Shown: positions 29,418 to 38,184 of the stretch, one piece after another | How the letters are laid out: each line of letters begins with the position of its first letter | Numbering within the stretch: the stretch's first letter is position 1 | DNA from: Microbacterium sp. VKM Ac-2870 | Lineage (GTDB): Bacteria > Actinomycetota > Actinomycetes > Actinomycetales > Microbacteriaceae | Assembly: GCF_015350795.1 (NCBI RefSeq) | Contig: NZ_JADKSH010000002.1 | Location: forward strand, 62,001 to 126,000 | Length of the DNA stretch: 64,000 nucleotides | Reading direction: 5' to 3' | Made by a program: the position numbers and the translations under genes | The notes under the pieces: model-generated | The model's input: the letters and a program-made list of their open reading frames with translations, nothing else | Databases searched by the model: none | Told to the model about the DNA's origin: nothing

Positions 29418-29873
29418 ATGGAAGACGATGTCGACCGGCGGATCGTCGCCGAAGTTTCCCGTGACGGACGGGTCACACTCGCCGATCTCTCCGCTGCCGT
29501 GGGGCTGTCGGTGTCGGCGGTGCAGGCTCGCCTGAAGCGGCTCGAGTCGCGCGGCGTCGTCACCGGCTATCGCGCCATCGTCGATCCCGAGGCCGTGGGG
29601 AGGCCGCTCGCCGCCTTCATCGAGATCACGCCCCTCGACCCCGCGCAGCCCGACAACGCACCCGAACTGCTCGAGCACCTCGACGCGATCGAGGCATGCC
29701 ACTCCATCGCCGGCGATGCCAGCTACATGCTCTTCGCCCGCGTCGCCTCGCCGCGGGCGCTCGAAGACCTCGTACGCGACATCCGCCTCGCCGCCGGGGT
29801 GCGCACGCGCACGACCGTCGTGCTGCAGACGTTCTACGAGCACCGGCCGCTCGTCCCGCTCGGCGGCTCCTAG
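29418..29873 (+). CDS. Lrp/AsnC family transcriptional regulator
   Basis: 151 residues from ATG 29418. Residues 1-60 form the winged HTH (DDVDRRIVAEVSRDGRVTLA, then LSVSAVQARLKRLESRGVVTGY), followed by the RAM ligand-binding domain (AFIEITPLD, HSIAGDASYMLFARVASPRA). These regulators sense amino acids and usually control the neighbouring divergent operon, here DUF6421-SDR-threonine aldolase. The dyad at 29372-29413 is the expected binding site. A perfect terminator hairpin follows the gene. Confidence 0.92.
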   Translation: MEDDVDRRIVAEVSRDGRVTLADLSAAVGLSVSAVQARLKRLESRGVVTGYRAIVDPEAVGRPLAAFIEITPLDPAQPDNAPELLEHLDAIEACHSIAGDASYMLFARVASPRALEDLVRDIRLAAGVRTRTTVVLQTFYEHRPLVPLGGS

Positions 29874-29893
29874 CGCTCGGCGCCGTGGAGGAG

Positions 29894-29911
29894 GGGTGGG
29901 AAAACCCACCC
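29894..29911 (+). terminator. Rho-independent terminator of the Lrp gene
   Basis: GGGTGGG (29894-29900), loop AAAA, CCCACCC (29905-29911), then GAATTTGTCCTT, which is T-rich for this genome. It lies 21 bases after the stop codon. Confidence 0.75.
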
Positions 29912-29949
29912 GAATTTGTCCTTGCCGAAAACCTATGACGACTGTCACA

Positions 29950-29968
29950 ATGTTGCGGGAGGCAACAT
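29950..29968. promoter_or_regulatory. Perfect palindromic operator upstream of chvE
   Basis: ATGTTGC, five-base spacer, GCAACAT. TTGCCG (29921-29926) and CACAAT (about 29945-29950) could form -35 and -10 with 18 bases between, which would place the palindrome over the transcription start. The ROK regulator encoded downstream of the transporter is the likely protein that binds here. Downstream, TGTT and AACA flank CTCTCCGTT as a second weaker dyad. Confidence 0.5.
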
Positions 29969-30099
29969 ATCGGTCTGTCGCCGTTCTTCGCGGCGGGGTC
30001 GTCTGTCCGAATATGTTCTCTCCGTTAACAATCACCATTCCGTGAGCGATGTCTGTCACGCGGTGGTGGCTTCTGCATTCAGAGAGGAACGCACAGAAC

Positions 30100-31221
30100 A
30101 TGAAGCTCACACGCCTCGCGGCCTTGGCCGTGACCGGCACACTTCTCATCGGCGGATTGGCGGCGTGCTCGTCCACGCCGGCGGCCTCCGGGGGAGGCGC
30201 AACCGGAGCCCAGGGTGAATGCAACGTCGGCATCTCCATGCCCACGCGCACCCTCGAACGCTGGATCAACGACGGCGAGGGTCTGCAGACCAAGCTGAAG
30301 GGTGACGGCTGCACCGTCGATCTGCAGTACGCCGACAACAAGACCGATCAGCAGATCTCGCAGATTCAGAACCAGATCGCCGGTGGAGCGAAGATCCTCG
30401 TGATCGCGGCCATCGACGGCAGCTCCCTCGGACCAGTGCTGGCCGAGGCCAAGAAGCAGAACGTCACGATCATCGCCTACGACCGTCTCATCAACGGCAC
30501 CGGCGACGTCGACTACTACGCGACCTTCGACAACTACAAGGTGGGTCAGCTCCAGGGCGAGTTCATCGCGAAGCAGCTCGACCTCGCCGGCGGCAAGGGA
30601 CCGTTCAACCTCGAACCCTTCGCCGGCAGCCCCGACGACAACAACGCCAAGTTCTTCTTCTCCGGCGCGTGGGACGTCCTGCTTCCGTATGTGACCTCCG
30701 GCAAGCTGGTGGTTCCGTCGGGCAAGTCGCCGTCCAGCGATGCCGACTGGGCGTCGATCGGCATCCAGGGCTGGGCATCGGACAAGGCCCAGGCCGAGAT
30801 GGACAACCGCCTTTCGTCCTTCTACACGTCGGGACAGAAAGTCAACGTCGTTCTCTCGCCGAACGACTCCCTCGCCATCGGCATCATCGCCTCGCTCAAG
30901 TCGGCCGGGTACACCCCCGGATCCGCGTACCCGGTGCTCACCGGTCAGGACGCGGACAAGGCGAACGTCCAGGCCATCCTGAACGGCGAGCAGTCGATGA
31001 CGGTGTGGAAAGACACCCGCGCCCTCGGCGACCGTGTGCAGAAGATGATCGCGTCGATCGTCGCGGGACAGCAGGTCGAGGTCAACGACACCAAGACGTA
31101 CAACAACGGCGTCAAGGTCGTGCCGTCGTACCTGCTCGATCCTGAGGTGGTCACCAAGGACACCGTGCAGTCCACGCTCATCGACTCCGGTTTCCTCAAG
31201 GCGAGCGACGTCGGTCTGTGA
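30100..31221 (+). CDS. chvE: Sugar ABC transporter substrate-binding lipoprotein (ChvE-like)
   Basis: 373 residues. Signal peptide with lipobox GLAAC (lipidated Cys23). The mature part is a type I periplasmic sugar-binding fold: VGISMPTRTLERWINDGEG, LVIAAIDGSSLGPVLAEA, VLSPNDSLAIGIIASLKSAG, TGQDADKANVQAI. It resembles the multiple-monosaccharide binding protein ChvE (galactose, arabinose, xylose and similar). It is the first gene of chvE-mmsA-mmsB, preceded by a 226-base control region and followed by a strong palindrome that should reduce expression of the downstream genes relative to this one. Confidence 0.93.
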   Translation: MKLTRLAALAVTGTLLIGGLAACSSTPAASGGGATGAQGECNVGISMPTRTLERWINDGEGLQTKLKGDGCTVDLQYADNKTDQQISQIQNQIAGGAKILVIAAIDGSSLGPVLAEAKKQNVTIIAYDRLINGTGDVDYYATFDNYKVGQLQGEFIAKQLDLAGGKGPFNLEPFAGSPDDNNAKFFFSGAWDVLLPYVTSGKLVVPSGKSPSSDADWASIGIQGWASDKAQAEMDNRLSSFYTSGQKVNVVLSPNDSLAIGIIASLKSAGYTPGSAYPVLTGQDADKANVQAILNGEQSMTVWKDTRALGDRVQKMIASIVAGQQVEVNDTKTYNNGVKVVPSYLLDPEVVTKDTVQSTLIDSGFLKASDVGL

Positions 31222-31225
31222 GTTC

Positions 31226-31259
31226 GAAGGGGGTGGATGCCGCGGCATCCACCCCCTTC
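31226..31259 (+). terminator. Perfect 34-base palindrome between chvE and mmsA (partial terminator)
   Basis: Arm GAAGGGGGTGGATGCCG (31226-31242) is immediately followed by its exact reverse complement (31243-31259). In RNA it forms a very stable hairpin with TTCT after it. Position just after the binding-protein gene is typical for an attenuator or mRNA-stabilising hairpin that gives more binding protein than ATPase. Its core is the head-to-head form of the octamer GGATGCCG. Confidence 0.7.
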
Positions 31260-31314
31260 TCTGCCCGGCGACCATCGACTCAGCGGTCATCAACACATCG
31301 AGGTGAAGGACCCT

Positions 31315-32856
31315 ATGGAACAGCCCATCCTGATCATGCGGGACATCGTCAAAGAGTTCGGTGCGGGCGTCCGCGCTCTGGACGGCGTCTCCCTGAGCGT
31401 TCAGCGCGGTGAGGTGCACGCCGTCTGCGGTGAGAACGGCGCGGGCAAGTCCACGCTGATGAAGGTGCTGTCGGGGGTGTACCCCGCCGGCTCCTTCGAG
31501 GGCTCGATCGAGTTCGACGGTCATGAGGCCGCGTACCGCTCGATCAACGACAGCGAAGCCGACGGCATCGTGATCATCCACCAGGAGCTGGCACTCAGCC
31601 CCTACCTCTCCATCGCGGAGAACATCTTCCTCGGCAACGAGATCCACAAGCGCGGATTCGTCGACTGGAACGCGACGAATGTCGCGGCCGCGCAGCTGTT
31701 GGCGCGCGTCGGACTCGACGAGAACCCCGCCACGAAGATCCTCGAGCTCGGCGTTGGCAAGCAGCAGCTCGTCGAGATCGCCAAGGCACTGTCCAAAGAG
31801 GTCAAGCTGCTGATCCTCGATGAACCCACCGCCGCGTTGAACGACGAAGACAGCTCTCATCTGCTGGCGCTCATCGAGCAGCTACGACAACAGGGCATCA
31901 CCTCGATCATCATCAGCCACAAGCTGAAGGAGATCCGCCGCATCGCCGACACCGTGACCGTGCTGCGCGACGGGCGCACCATCGAGAGCATCGACATGCA
32001 CGGACCGGATGCCACGGAGGCGCGGATCATCCGCTCCATGGTCGGTCGCGATCTGACGAGCATGTTCCCGCCGCGCGAGCCTCACATCGGAGCCGAGCGG
32101 TTTCGCGTCGAGGAGTGGACGGTCCATCACCCCGTGGATGTCGACCGCGTCGTCGTCGACCACGCGTCCTTCCACGTGCGCGCCGGCGAGATCGTCGGGT
32201 TCGCGGGCCTCATGGGTGCCGGCCGCACCGAACTGGCGATGAGTATCTTCGGCCGCAGCTACGGAACGGGAATCAGCGGCCGGGTCTACAAGGACGGGGT
32301 GCAGATCCAGACCCGTACCGTCGACGAGGCGATCCGTCACGGCATCGCCTACGCGACGGAGGATCGCAAGCGCTACGGGCTCAACCTCATCGGCGACATC
32401 AAGATGAACGTCTCGGCGGCCGCCCTCGCCAAGCTCGCCCGGTTCGGGATCATCGACCGATACCGCGAGTACAAGGTCGCCGACTCGTACCGCTCCAAGA
32501 TGAACATCAAGGCGCCCTCGGTGGCGGTGCTGGCGGGCAACCTGTCGGGCGGCAACCAACAGAAGGTCGTGCTCTCGAAGTGGGTCTTCTCCGGGCCCGA
32601 CATCCTCATCCTCGACGAGCCCACCCGGGGCATCGACGTGGGAGCGAAGTACGAGATCTACGGAATCATCAACGAGCTCGCCGCCCAGGGCAAGGCCGTC
32701 ATCCTGATCTCCTCCGAGCTTCCGGAACTGCTCGGGCTGGCCGATCGCATCTACACCATCTCCGAAGGCCGTATCTCCGGCGAGCTCGAGCGCGCCGAGG
32801 CCACGCAAGAACGACTCATGCACTTCATGACAGCGGGAAAGGACCTGGCCCGATGA
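31315..32856 (+). CDS. mmsA: Multiple-monosaccharide ABC transporter ATP-binding protein
   Basis: 513 residues, ATG behind AAGGA. Two ATPase domains of the sugar (Rbs/Mgl/Xyl) type: Walker [10 protein letters not shown] near residue 40, a variant first signature ([15 protein letters not shown]), Walker [12 protein letters not shown]; the second domain starts with [17 protein letters not shown] (degenerate Walker A) and has [14 protein letters not shown] and [13 protein letters not shown]. This asymmetry is normal for MmsA/GguA. It powers uptake through MmsB. The mmsB start overlaps its stop (ATGA). Confidence 0.95.
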   Translation: MEQPILIMRDIVKEFGAGVRALDGVSLSVQRGEVHAVCGENGAGKSTLMKVLSGVYPAGSFEGSIEFDGHEAAYRSINDSEADGIVIIHQELALSPYLSIAENIFLGNEIHKRGFVDWNATNVAAAQLLARVGLDENPATKILELGVGKQQLVEIAKALSKEVKLLILDEPTAALNDEDSSHLLALIEQLRQQGITSIIISHKLKEIRRIADTVTVLRDGRTIESIDMHGPDATEARIIRSMVGRDLTSMFPPREPHIGAERFRVEEWTVHHPVDVDRVVVDHASFHVRAGEIVGFAGLMGAGRTELAMSIFGRSYGTGISGRVYKDGVQIQTRTVDEAIRHGIAYATEDRKRYGLNLIGDIKMNVSAAALAKLARFGIIDRYREYKVADSYRSKMNIKAPSVAVLAGNLSGGNQQKVVLSKWVFSGPDILILDEPTRGIDVGAKYEIYGIINELAAQGKAVILISSELPELLGLADRIYTISEGRISGELERAEATQERLMHFMTAGKDLAR

Positions 32857-34082
32857 GCGCCAACACGTCGTCGACTTCCACTCGCCCCGGAACGGGCGCA
32901 TCGGGCGGCTCAGCCAAGCGGCGGCTGCGCCTGAACGTGAACCTCCGGCAGTACGGCATCCTCGCGGCCCTCGCGGTGATCATCCTGCTCTTCCAGGTGC
33001 TCACCGGCGGCCGGCTGCTTCTGCCCGGCAACGTCAACAACCTCATCCAGCAGAACGCCTACGTGCTGATCCTCGCGATCGGCATGGTGATGGTGATCAT
33101 CGCCGGCCACATCGATCTGTCGGTCGGGTCGGTCGTCGCGATGGTCGGCGCGATCGCCGCGATCTCCATGAACGTCTGGGGTCTGCCGTGGTGGGCCGCG
33201 CTGCTGGTGGCGCTGGCCACCGGCGCCGTGGTGGGCGCCTGGCAGGGGTTCTGGGTCGCGTTCGTCGGCATCCCCGCCTTCATCGTCACTCTCGCCGGCA
33301 TGCTGATCTTCCGCGGATTCACTCTCGTGCTGCTCACGGGCGGAACGATCAGCGGCCTTCCGCCCCAGTTCACCGCGATCGGCGCCGGCTGGATCCCGGG
33401 CTTCGCCGGCGGCATCCTCGGTCGTGACGCGTTCACGCTGCTGCTCGGCCTCGTCGCGTCGGCAGCGCTGATCGTGCAGCAGTTGCGCGCGCGCGCCGCG
33501 CTGCGACGGCTCGAATTGCCGCGAGAGCCCGGCGCGTCGTTCTGGACGAAGCAGATCATCGCCGTCGCCGCGATCATGGCCCTCACATGGCTGCTGTCGG
33601 GCTACAGCGGCACGCCCATCATCCTCATCGTGCTGGCCGTGCTGATCCTCGCCTACAGCTACATCCTCAGCCGGTCGGTGTTCGGCCGGCACATCTACGC
33701 GATGGGAGGAAACCTCTTCGCCGCGCAGATGTCGGGCGTGAAGACCAAGTGGGTCACCTTCTTCATCTTCGTCAACATGGGTGCCCTCGCCGCCGTCGCG
33801 GGAATCGTCAGCACGGCCCGTGCCGGATCGGCCGTGGCCTCGGCCGGCCAGAACTACGAGCTCGACGCGATCGCGGCGGTCTTCATCGGCGGCGCAGCCG
33901 TCCAGGGAGGCGTGGGTACCGTCGTCGGGGCGGTGATCGGCGGCCTCGTGATGGGGGTCTTGAACATGGGGCTGTCGATCCTGTCCGTGGATGCCGCATG
34001 GCAGATGGCCATCAAGGGCTTCGTCCTGTTGCTCGCCGTCGCCTTCGACGTCTTCAACAAGAGGCGCGCCGGTATGCGTTGA
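32853..34082 (+). CDS. mmsB: Multiple-monosaccharide ABC transporter permease
   Basis: 409 residues with about ten membrane segments and a cytoplasmic loop at about residues 205-235. [16 protein letters not shown] and the later [20 protein letters not shown] are hallmark segments of ribose/xylose-type permeases (BPD_transp_2). The first 30 residues are Ser/Thr/Gly-rich and cytoplasmic. It forms the channel with MmsA and ChvE; a hairpin terminator follows 11 bases after the stop. Confidence 0.95.
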   Translation: MSANTSSTSTRPGTGASGGSAKRRLRLNVNLRQYGILAALAVIILLFQVLTGGRLLLPGNVNNLIQQNAYVLILAIGMVMVIIAGHIDLSVGSVVAMVGAIAAISMNVWGLPWWAALLVALATGAVVGAWQGFWVAFVGIPAFIVTLAGMLIFRGFTLVLLTGGTISGLPPQFTAIGAGWIPGFAGGILGRDAFTLLLGLVASAALIVQQLRARAALRRLELPREPGASFWTKQIIAVAAIMALTWLLSGYSGTPIILIVLAVLILAYSYILSRSVFGRHIYAMGGNLFAAQMSGVKTKWVTFFIFVNMGALAAVAGIVSTARAGSAVASAGQNYELDAIAAVFIGGAAVQGGVGTVVGAVIGGLVMGVLNMGLSILSVDAAWQMAIKGFVLLLAVAFDVFNKRRAGMR

Positions 34083-34093
34083 CGTCCCCTCCC

Positions 34094-34124
34094 GGGGTTG
34101 TTCGGACACGGCCCGAGCAACCCC
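34094..34124 (+). terminator. Hairpin terminator after mmsB
   Basis: GGGGTTGTTCGG (34094-34105) pairs with CCGAGCAACCCC (34113-34124) with one G-U pair and a 7-base loop. No T tract follows, as is common in this GC range. Confidence 0.65.
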
Positions 34125-34167
34125 CGTGGATCCGTCCCTCACGCGGGACACGAGAGGATGAGTCGCG

Positions 34168-35358
34168 ATGAACATCCCCGCCGCCCCGGTCGCCGCGACC
34201 AGCAATGCAACTCTCCGGGGCAACAACCTCGCTCTCGTGTCCACGCTGGTGCACCGCTCCGGTCCGCTGAGCCGCGCCGAACTCACCGCGCAGACCGGTT
34301 TGAGCCGCTCGGCGATGGCGGGGCTGATCGGCGAGTTGGCCGACCGGGGCTGGGTCACGGAGGAGGCGCCGGCTCCGAGCGGTCGTATCGGTCGGCCGAG
34401 CCCGATCGTCATGCCCGGACGCGCCTTCGCCGCCGTCGGTGTGCACATCGACGCCGACGCGATCACGGTGGGTCTGGTCGGTCTCGGCGGGGAGCTGCTG
34501 CGCCGCATCCGCGTCGACGTCCGCACCCCGCCGACCCCTGCCGAAGCCGTGCGCACCGTCGGCTCCGTCGTCGATGGTTTTCGCCTGGAGCGCGCGGAAC
34601 GGAGCATCATCGGCATCGGAGTCGCCGTTCCTGGACTCGTGGATGCCGAGTCGGGAGATGTGCGATGGACTCCGCGACTGGGGTGGTCGGGCGTGGCGAT
34701 CGGCACGCAGTTGGAGCGCGCGCTCGGCATCCCCGTGCTCGTGGGCAACGACTGCTCCCTGGAGGGCATCGCCGAGGCGCGGTTCGGAGTGGCGCGGGGA
34801 ATCGACGACGTCGTCTACGTCGCCGGTCACGCCAGCGGAATCGGCGGTGGGGTCATCGTCGGCGGGGTGCCGTTGCAGGGCGCCTCCGGCTACGCGGCAG
34901 AACTCGGCCACACCCTCGTGCGCACCGGCGGCGCACACTGCCGGTGCGGGCGTCGCGGCTGTCTCGAAGCCGAAGTGAGTCTGGACGGCCTGCTCGAGAT
35001 CCTCGGCCGTTCCACGATCGACCAGGACGAGCTCGACATCGAGCTCGGCACCTCCCGCGATCCGCGACTGCTCGCCGAGGTCACGAGGCAGACCTCGCTG
35101 CTCGCCGAGGGGTTGTCGACCTTCATTCACCTGTTCAACCCGAGGATGGTCGTTCTGGGCGGGTTCCTCGGGTCGCTGCTGTCGGTCGGCCGCGAGCGCC
35201 TCTCGGTGGAGGTGTCGTCACGAACGCTCAGCGAGTTCCGGCGGAGCGTGCGCATCGAACGCGCCGCCCTGCGCTCGCGCCTCGAGCTGGTGGGAGCCAC
35301 CGAACCGCTCTTCGACAGGGCACTGGCCGACCCCGCCGCGGGGGGAGCGATCCGCTGA
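34168..35358 (+). CDS. ROK family transcriptional regulator
   Basis: 396 residues. N-terminal winged HTH (NLALVSTLVHRSGPLSRAEL, then TGLSRSAMAGLIGELADRGW), then an ATPase/sugar-kinase-like domain with VGVHIDADAITVGLVGLGG, the DNA-to-sugar loop GYAAELGHT and the ROK zinc motif CRCGRRGCLE from Cys258. The catalytic Asp region reads LVGNDCSLEG, so a kinase-like site remains, as in XylR/NagC-type repressors. It probably represses chvE-mmsA-mmsB and is released by an imported sugar; the palindrome at 29950-29968 is the best operator candidate. Confidence 0.92.
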   Translation: MNIPAAPVAATSNATLRGNNLALVSTLVHRSGPLSRAELTAQTGLSRSAMAGLIGELADRGWVTEEAPAPSGRIGRPSPIVMPGRAFAAVGVHIDADAITVGLVGLGGELLRRIRVDVRTPPTPAEAVRTVGSVVDGFRLERAERSIIGIGVAVPGLVDAESGDVRWTPRLGWSGVAIGTQLERALGIPVLVGNDCSLEGIAEARFGVARGIDDVVYVAGHASGIGGGVIVGGVPLQGASGYAAELGHTLVRTGGAHCRCGRRGCLEAEVSLDGLLEILGRSTIDQDELDIELGTSRDPRLLAEVTRQTSLLAEGLSTFIHLFNPRMVVLGGFLGSLLSVGRERLSVEVSSRTLSEFRRSVRIERAALRSRLELVGATEPLFDRALADPAAGGAIR

Positions 35359-35377
35359 GGCGGCGCCGACGGCAATA

Positions 35378-35420
35378 CATCCCGCGATGGATGCCGCGAC
35401 ACACCGCCGTCGCGTAGCGT
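35378..35420 (+). promoter_or_regulatory. Promoter region of the two-component system
   Basis: TAGCGT (35415-35420) ends 6 bases before the GTG start of the kinase gene; the surrounding GTAGCGTCGAA is identical to that before the ABC gene at 37409-37419. CATC-CCGC-GATG (35378-35389) upstream resembles CATC-CTCGC-GATG at 37351-37363, a possible response-regulator site. Confidence 0.5.
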
Positions 35421-35426
35421 CGAAAC

Positions 35427-36671
35427 GTGTTCCGCGCGCTGACCCGTACGCAGCTGACCGTCGACATCGTCGCGGCCGGCGTGTTCGCGATGTTCGCGGT
35501 GGTGGCGACCCTCGCGCCGTGGGACTCGATCCGATCGGCGATGCTCCCGCCGCGTCTCGCGCTGATCGTGGCGCTGCTGCTCACGCTGGGCTATGCGGCC
35601 GCCGGCGCCATTCGCCGGCTCTCACCCGAGCTCGCTCTCGTCGTCTGCTGGACGGCGGCGCTCTTGCAGATGGCGATGGGGCTTCCGCCGCTGCCCGGCA
35701 ACGTCGTCATCTTCGGCGTGCTGTACACGACGGCGGCCTACGGCGCCCGTCGCACCTTCTGGTTCGGGCTCGCCTCATCGTTGATCGGTGCCGTGGCGAT
35801 CGCCACGTACCTCGTCGTCATACCGCTCGTCCTCGGGCAATCGGCCTCGAACGGCATCGGCACCTACGTCTTCGCCACCGCCGCGGCCTTCGTGTCTGCG
35901 GCCTTCGCGCTGCTGCTGTCGTGGACGACCGGCGCACTGGTGCGCACGAGTGTTCGCGCGCGAGAGAACCGTCGCGCCCAGGAACGTGCCGAGAGCGCCG
36001 CCGCCGCCGAGGCGGAGCGCACGCGCATCGCCCGCGACATGCACGACGTCGTCGCTCATTCGCTCGCCGTCGTCATCGCGCAGGCGGACGGTGCCCGCTA
36101 CGCCGCGGCATCCGATCCCGAGGTGGCCGCGGTGACCCTCGGCACCATCTCGACGACCGCTCGCGCTGCGCTGTCCGACGTGCGGATGCTGCTGACCCAG
36201 CTGCGCCACACCCAGGCGGAGGGCCCGCAGCCGACGCTCGCCGACCTCGAACAGCTCTACGCTCAGGTGCGCGCCGCGGGGGTCGTGCTGCGCGTCGATG
36301 TCGACCCGGCCCCGGCGAGCGAGATCCCGGCCGCTGTCCAGCTGGCGGTGTACCGGATCTTGCAGGAAGCGCTCACCAATGCGCTCCGCCACGGCGTGGA
36401 TGCCCAGGTCAGCGTCGACCTCGCGTGGCACCCTGAGAGGGTGCAGGTGAGCGTCAGCAACCCCGTGGCTCCGGTCGAGCCGGTCAGCCCCGCTCTGCCC
36501 GGATTGCCGGGTCTGCCCAGTGAGCGGACGGCGGGCGAGTCCCGCGGGCACGGCCTCATCGGCATGCGCGAGCGTGCCCAGTTGGCCGGTGGTACCTTCG
36601 ACGCCGCTCGCCAGGGAACGCAGTTCGTGGTGCGCGCCAGCCTGCCGATCGCCGCGGGTGGACGCGCATGA
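35427..36671 (+). CDS. NarL-type sensor histidine kinase
   Basis: 414 residues from a GTG start. Four to five membrane helices in residues 12-170 with only short extracellular loops (intramembrane-sensing type), a coiled linker, then HisKA_3 with IARDMHDVVAHSLAV (phosphorylated His206) and the HATPase domain (LQEALTNALRHG, and GHGLIGMRERAQLAGGT). It phosphorylates the response regulator encoded next (ATGA overlap). Kinases of this build with adjacent ABC exporters often respond to cell-envelope stress or peptides; that role is inference. Confidence 0.93.
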   Translation: MFRALTRTQLTVDIVAAGVFAMFAVVATLAPWDSIRSAMLPPRLALIVALLLTLGYAAAGAIRRLSPELALVVCWTAALLQMAMGLPPLPGNVVIFGVLYTTAAYGARRTFWFGLASSLIGAVAIATYLVVIPLVLGQSASNGIGTYVFATAAAFVSAAFALLLSWTTGALVRTSVRARENRRAQERAESAAAAEAERTRIARDMHDVVAHSLAVVIAQADGARYAAASDPEVAAVTLGTISTTARAALSDVRMLLTQLRHTQAEGPQPTLADLEQLYAQVRAAGVVLRVDVDPAPASEIPAAVQLAVYRILQEALTNALRHGVDAQVSVDLAWHPERVQVSVSNPVAPVEPVSPALPGLPGLPSERTAGESRGHGLIGMRERAQLAGGTFDAARQGTQFVVRASLPIAAGGRA

Positions 36672-37324
36672 GCGCTCCGATCCGTGTCGTCCTCGTCGAT
36701 GACCAGGCCCTGTTCCGCGCCGGCATCCGCATGGTGATCGACTCGCAGGCCGACCTGACGGTCGTCGGCGAGGCGGGTGACGGCGCCGAGGGCGTGCGCG
36801 TGGTCCGCGCCACGCGGCCCGATGTCGTACTCATGGACATCCGCATGCCGGTAATGGACGGCCTCGCCGCGACGGCCGAGCTGCTGGCCGATCCGACGCT
36901 GGGCGCGGACCCTCCGCGCATCGTCATGCTGACGACGTTCGACCTCGACGAGGCGGCCGCGCGCGCCATCCGCCAGGGAGCGAGCGGCTTCCTGCTGAAG
37001 GATGCCGACCCCGAGTTCCTGCTCGCGGCGATTCGCACGGTGCAGTCCGGCTCGGCCGTCATCGCCGCCGCTGCCACGCGCGAGCTGTTCGCGCAGTTCT
37101 CCGAGCCCGCCCGCACGGTGCCGCCGGCTTTCGCCGCGCTGACCGAGCGCGAACGGGAGATCTTCGCCCTCGCCGCCCGCGGCCTGTCCAACGCCGAGAT
37201 CGCCCAACGCGAGTTCCTGTCGGAAGCGACCGTGAAGACACACATCAGCCGCATCCTCAGCAAGCTGACGCTGCGCGACCGCGTGCAGCTCGTCGTGTTC
37301 GCGTTCGAGCACGGCCTCGCCTGA
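36668..37324 (+). CDS. NarL/LuxR-type response regulator
   Basis: 218 residues. Receiver domain with the acidic pair VDDQ, phospho-acceptor Asp57 in VVLMDIRMPVMDG and Lys in FLLKDADPE; C-terminal LuxR HTH from about 150 (LTEREREIFALAARGLSNAE, then VKTHISRILSKL). It is translationally coupled to the kinase gene. It probably activates its own promoter and that of the ABC exporter 98 bases downstream; both carry related motifs. Confidence 0.95.
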   Translation: MSAPIRVVLVDDQALFRAGIRMVIDSQADLTVVGEAGDGAEGVRVVRATRPDVVLMDIRMPVMDGLAATAELLADPTLGADPPRIVMLTTFDLDEAAARAIRQGASGFLLKDADPEFLLAAIRTVQSGSAVIAAAATRELFAQFSEPARTVPPAFAALTEREREIFALAARGLSNAEIAQREFLSEATVKTHISRILSKLTLRDRVQLVVFAFEHGLA

Positions 37325-37350
37325 CCCCGCCCGGGCGGCGGACCGCCGGT

Positions 37351-37415
37351 CATCCTCGCGATGTACACGTGCGCGACCCCGGGCCGACGCGGCGGCAGAG
37401 GCGCGTCCGTAGCGT
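37351..37415 (+). promoter_or_regulatory. Promoter region of the ABC exporter
   Basis: CATC-CTCGC-GATG at 37351-37363, then TAGCGT at 37410-37415 ending 7 bases before the ATG at 37423. Both elements are shared with the kinase promoter at 35378-35420, though the distance between them is about 21 bases longer here. Confidence 0.5.
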
Positions 37416-37422
37416 CGAAGGC

Positions 37423-38184
37423 ATGGAGATCACGACCACCGACCTCGGGCTCGCTGCCCGCGTCCACAGCCTCACGAAGACCTACGGAACCGGTGAGACC
37501 GGGGTCCGTGCGCTCGACGGTGTCACCGTCGGCATCCGCCGCGGAGAGTTCACCGCCATCATGGGCCCCTCGGGCTCGGGTAAGTCGACGCTCATGCACA
37601 TCATGGCCGGGCTGGATGCCGCGACCAGCGGCCGTGCCTGGATCGGCGACACCGAGATCACCGCACTGTCCGACCTCGAGCTGACCATTCTGCGCCGCCG
37701 CCGCATCGGCTTCGTCTTCCAGGCCTTCAACCTGGTGCCGACGCTGGACGCGCTCGCCAACATCCTGCTGCCGTTCGACCTCGACGGGCGTCGGCCCACC
37801 GCGCTCGAGCGAGCACGGATCGACAACCTCATCGATACCCTGGGCCTGCGGCAGCGGCTCACTCACCGCCCGCACGAGCTCTCCGGCGGTCAGCAGCAAC
37901 GCGTCGCCATCGCCCGTGCGCTCGCGACGGCGCCCGACCTGGTCTTCGCCGACGAGCCCACCGGCAACCTGGATTCGCGTTCGAGCCGCGAAGTGCTCGC
38001 GCTGCTCGCCGCCGCGAGTCGGCAGCACGGGCAGTCCATCGCCATGGTGACCCACGATCCGGTTGCGGCGGCCCACGCCGACCGGGTGCTGTTCCTCGGC
38101 GACGGCCGCGTCGTCGCCGACAAGCCGAAGCAGACCGCCGAGCAGGTGTCGGCGTTCATGCTCGCCGCGGAGGTGGCGGCATGA
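37423..38184 (+). CDS. ABC transporter ATP-binding protein (MacB/LolD type)
   Basis: 253 residues from ATG 37423. Walker A GPSGSGKST, the Q-loop region FVFQAFNLVPTLDALANI typical of the LolD/MacB group, signature LSGGQQQRVAIARAL and Walker B LVFADEPTGNLDS. It pairs with the FtsX-type permease whose start overlaps its stop (ATGA). Such pairs use ATP to drive mechanical work in the membrane, e.g. removal of antimicrobial peptides. Confidence 0.95.
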   Translation: MEITTTDLGLAARVHSLTKTYGTGETGVRALDGVTVGIRRGEFTAIMGPSGSGKSTLMHIMAGLDAATSGRAWIGDTEITALSDLELTILRRRRIGFVFQAFNLVPTLDALANILLPFDLDGRRPTALERARIDNLIDTLGLRQRLTHRPHELSGGQQQRVAIARALATAPDLVFADEPTGNLDSRSSREVLALLAAASRQHGQSIAMVTHDPVAAAHADRVLFLGDGRVVADKPKQTAEQVSAFMLAAEVAA

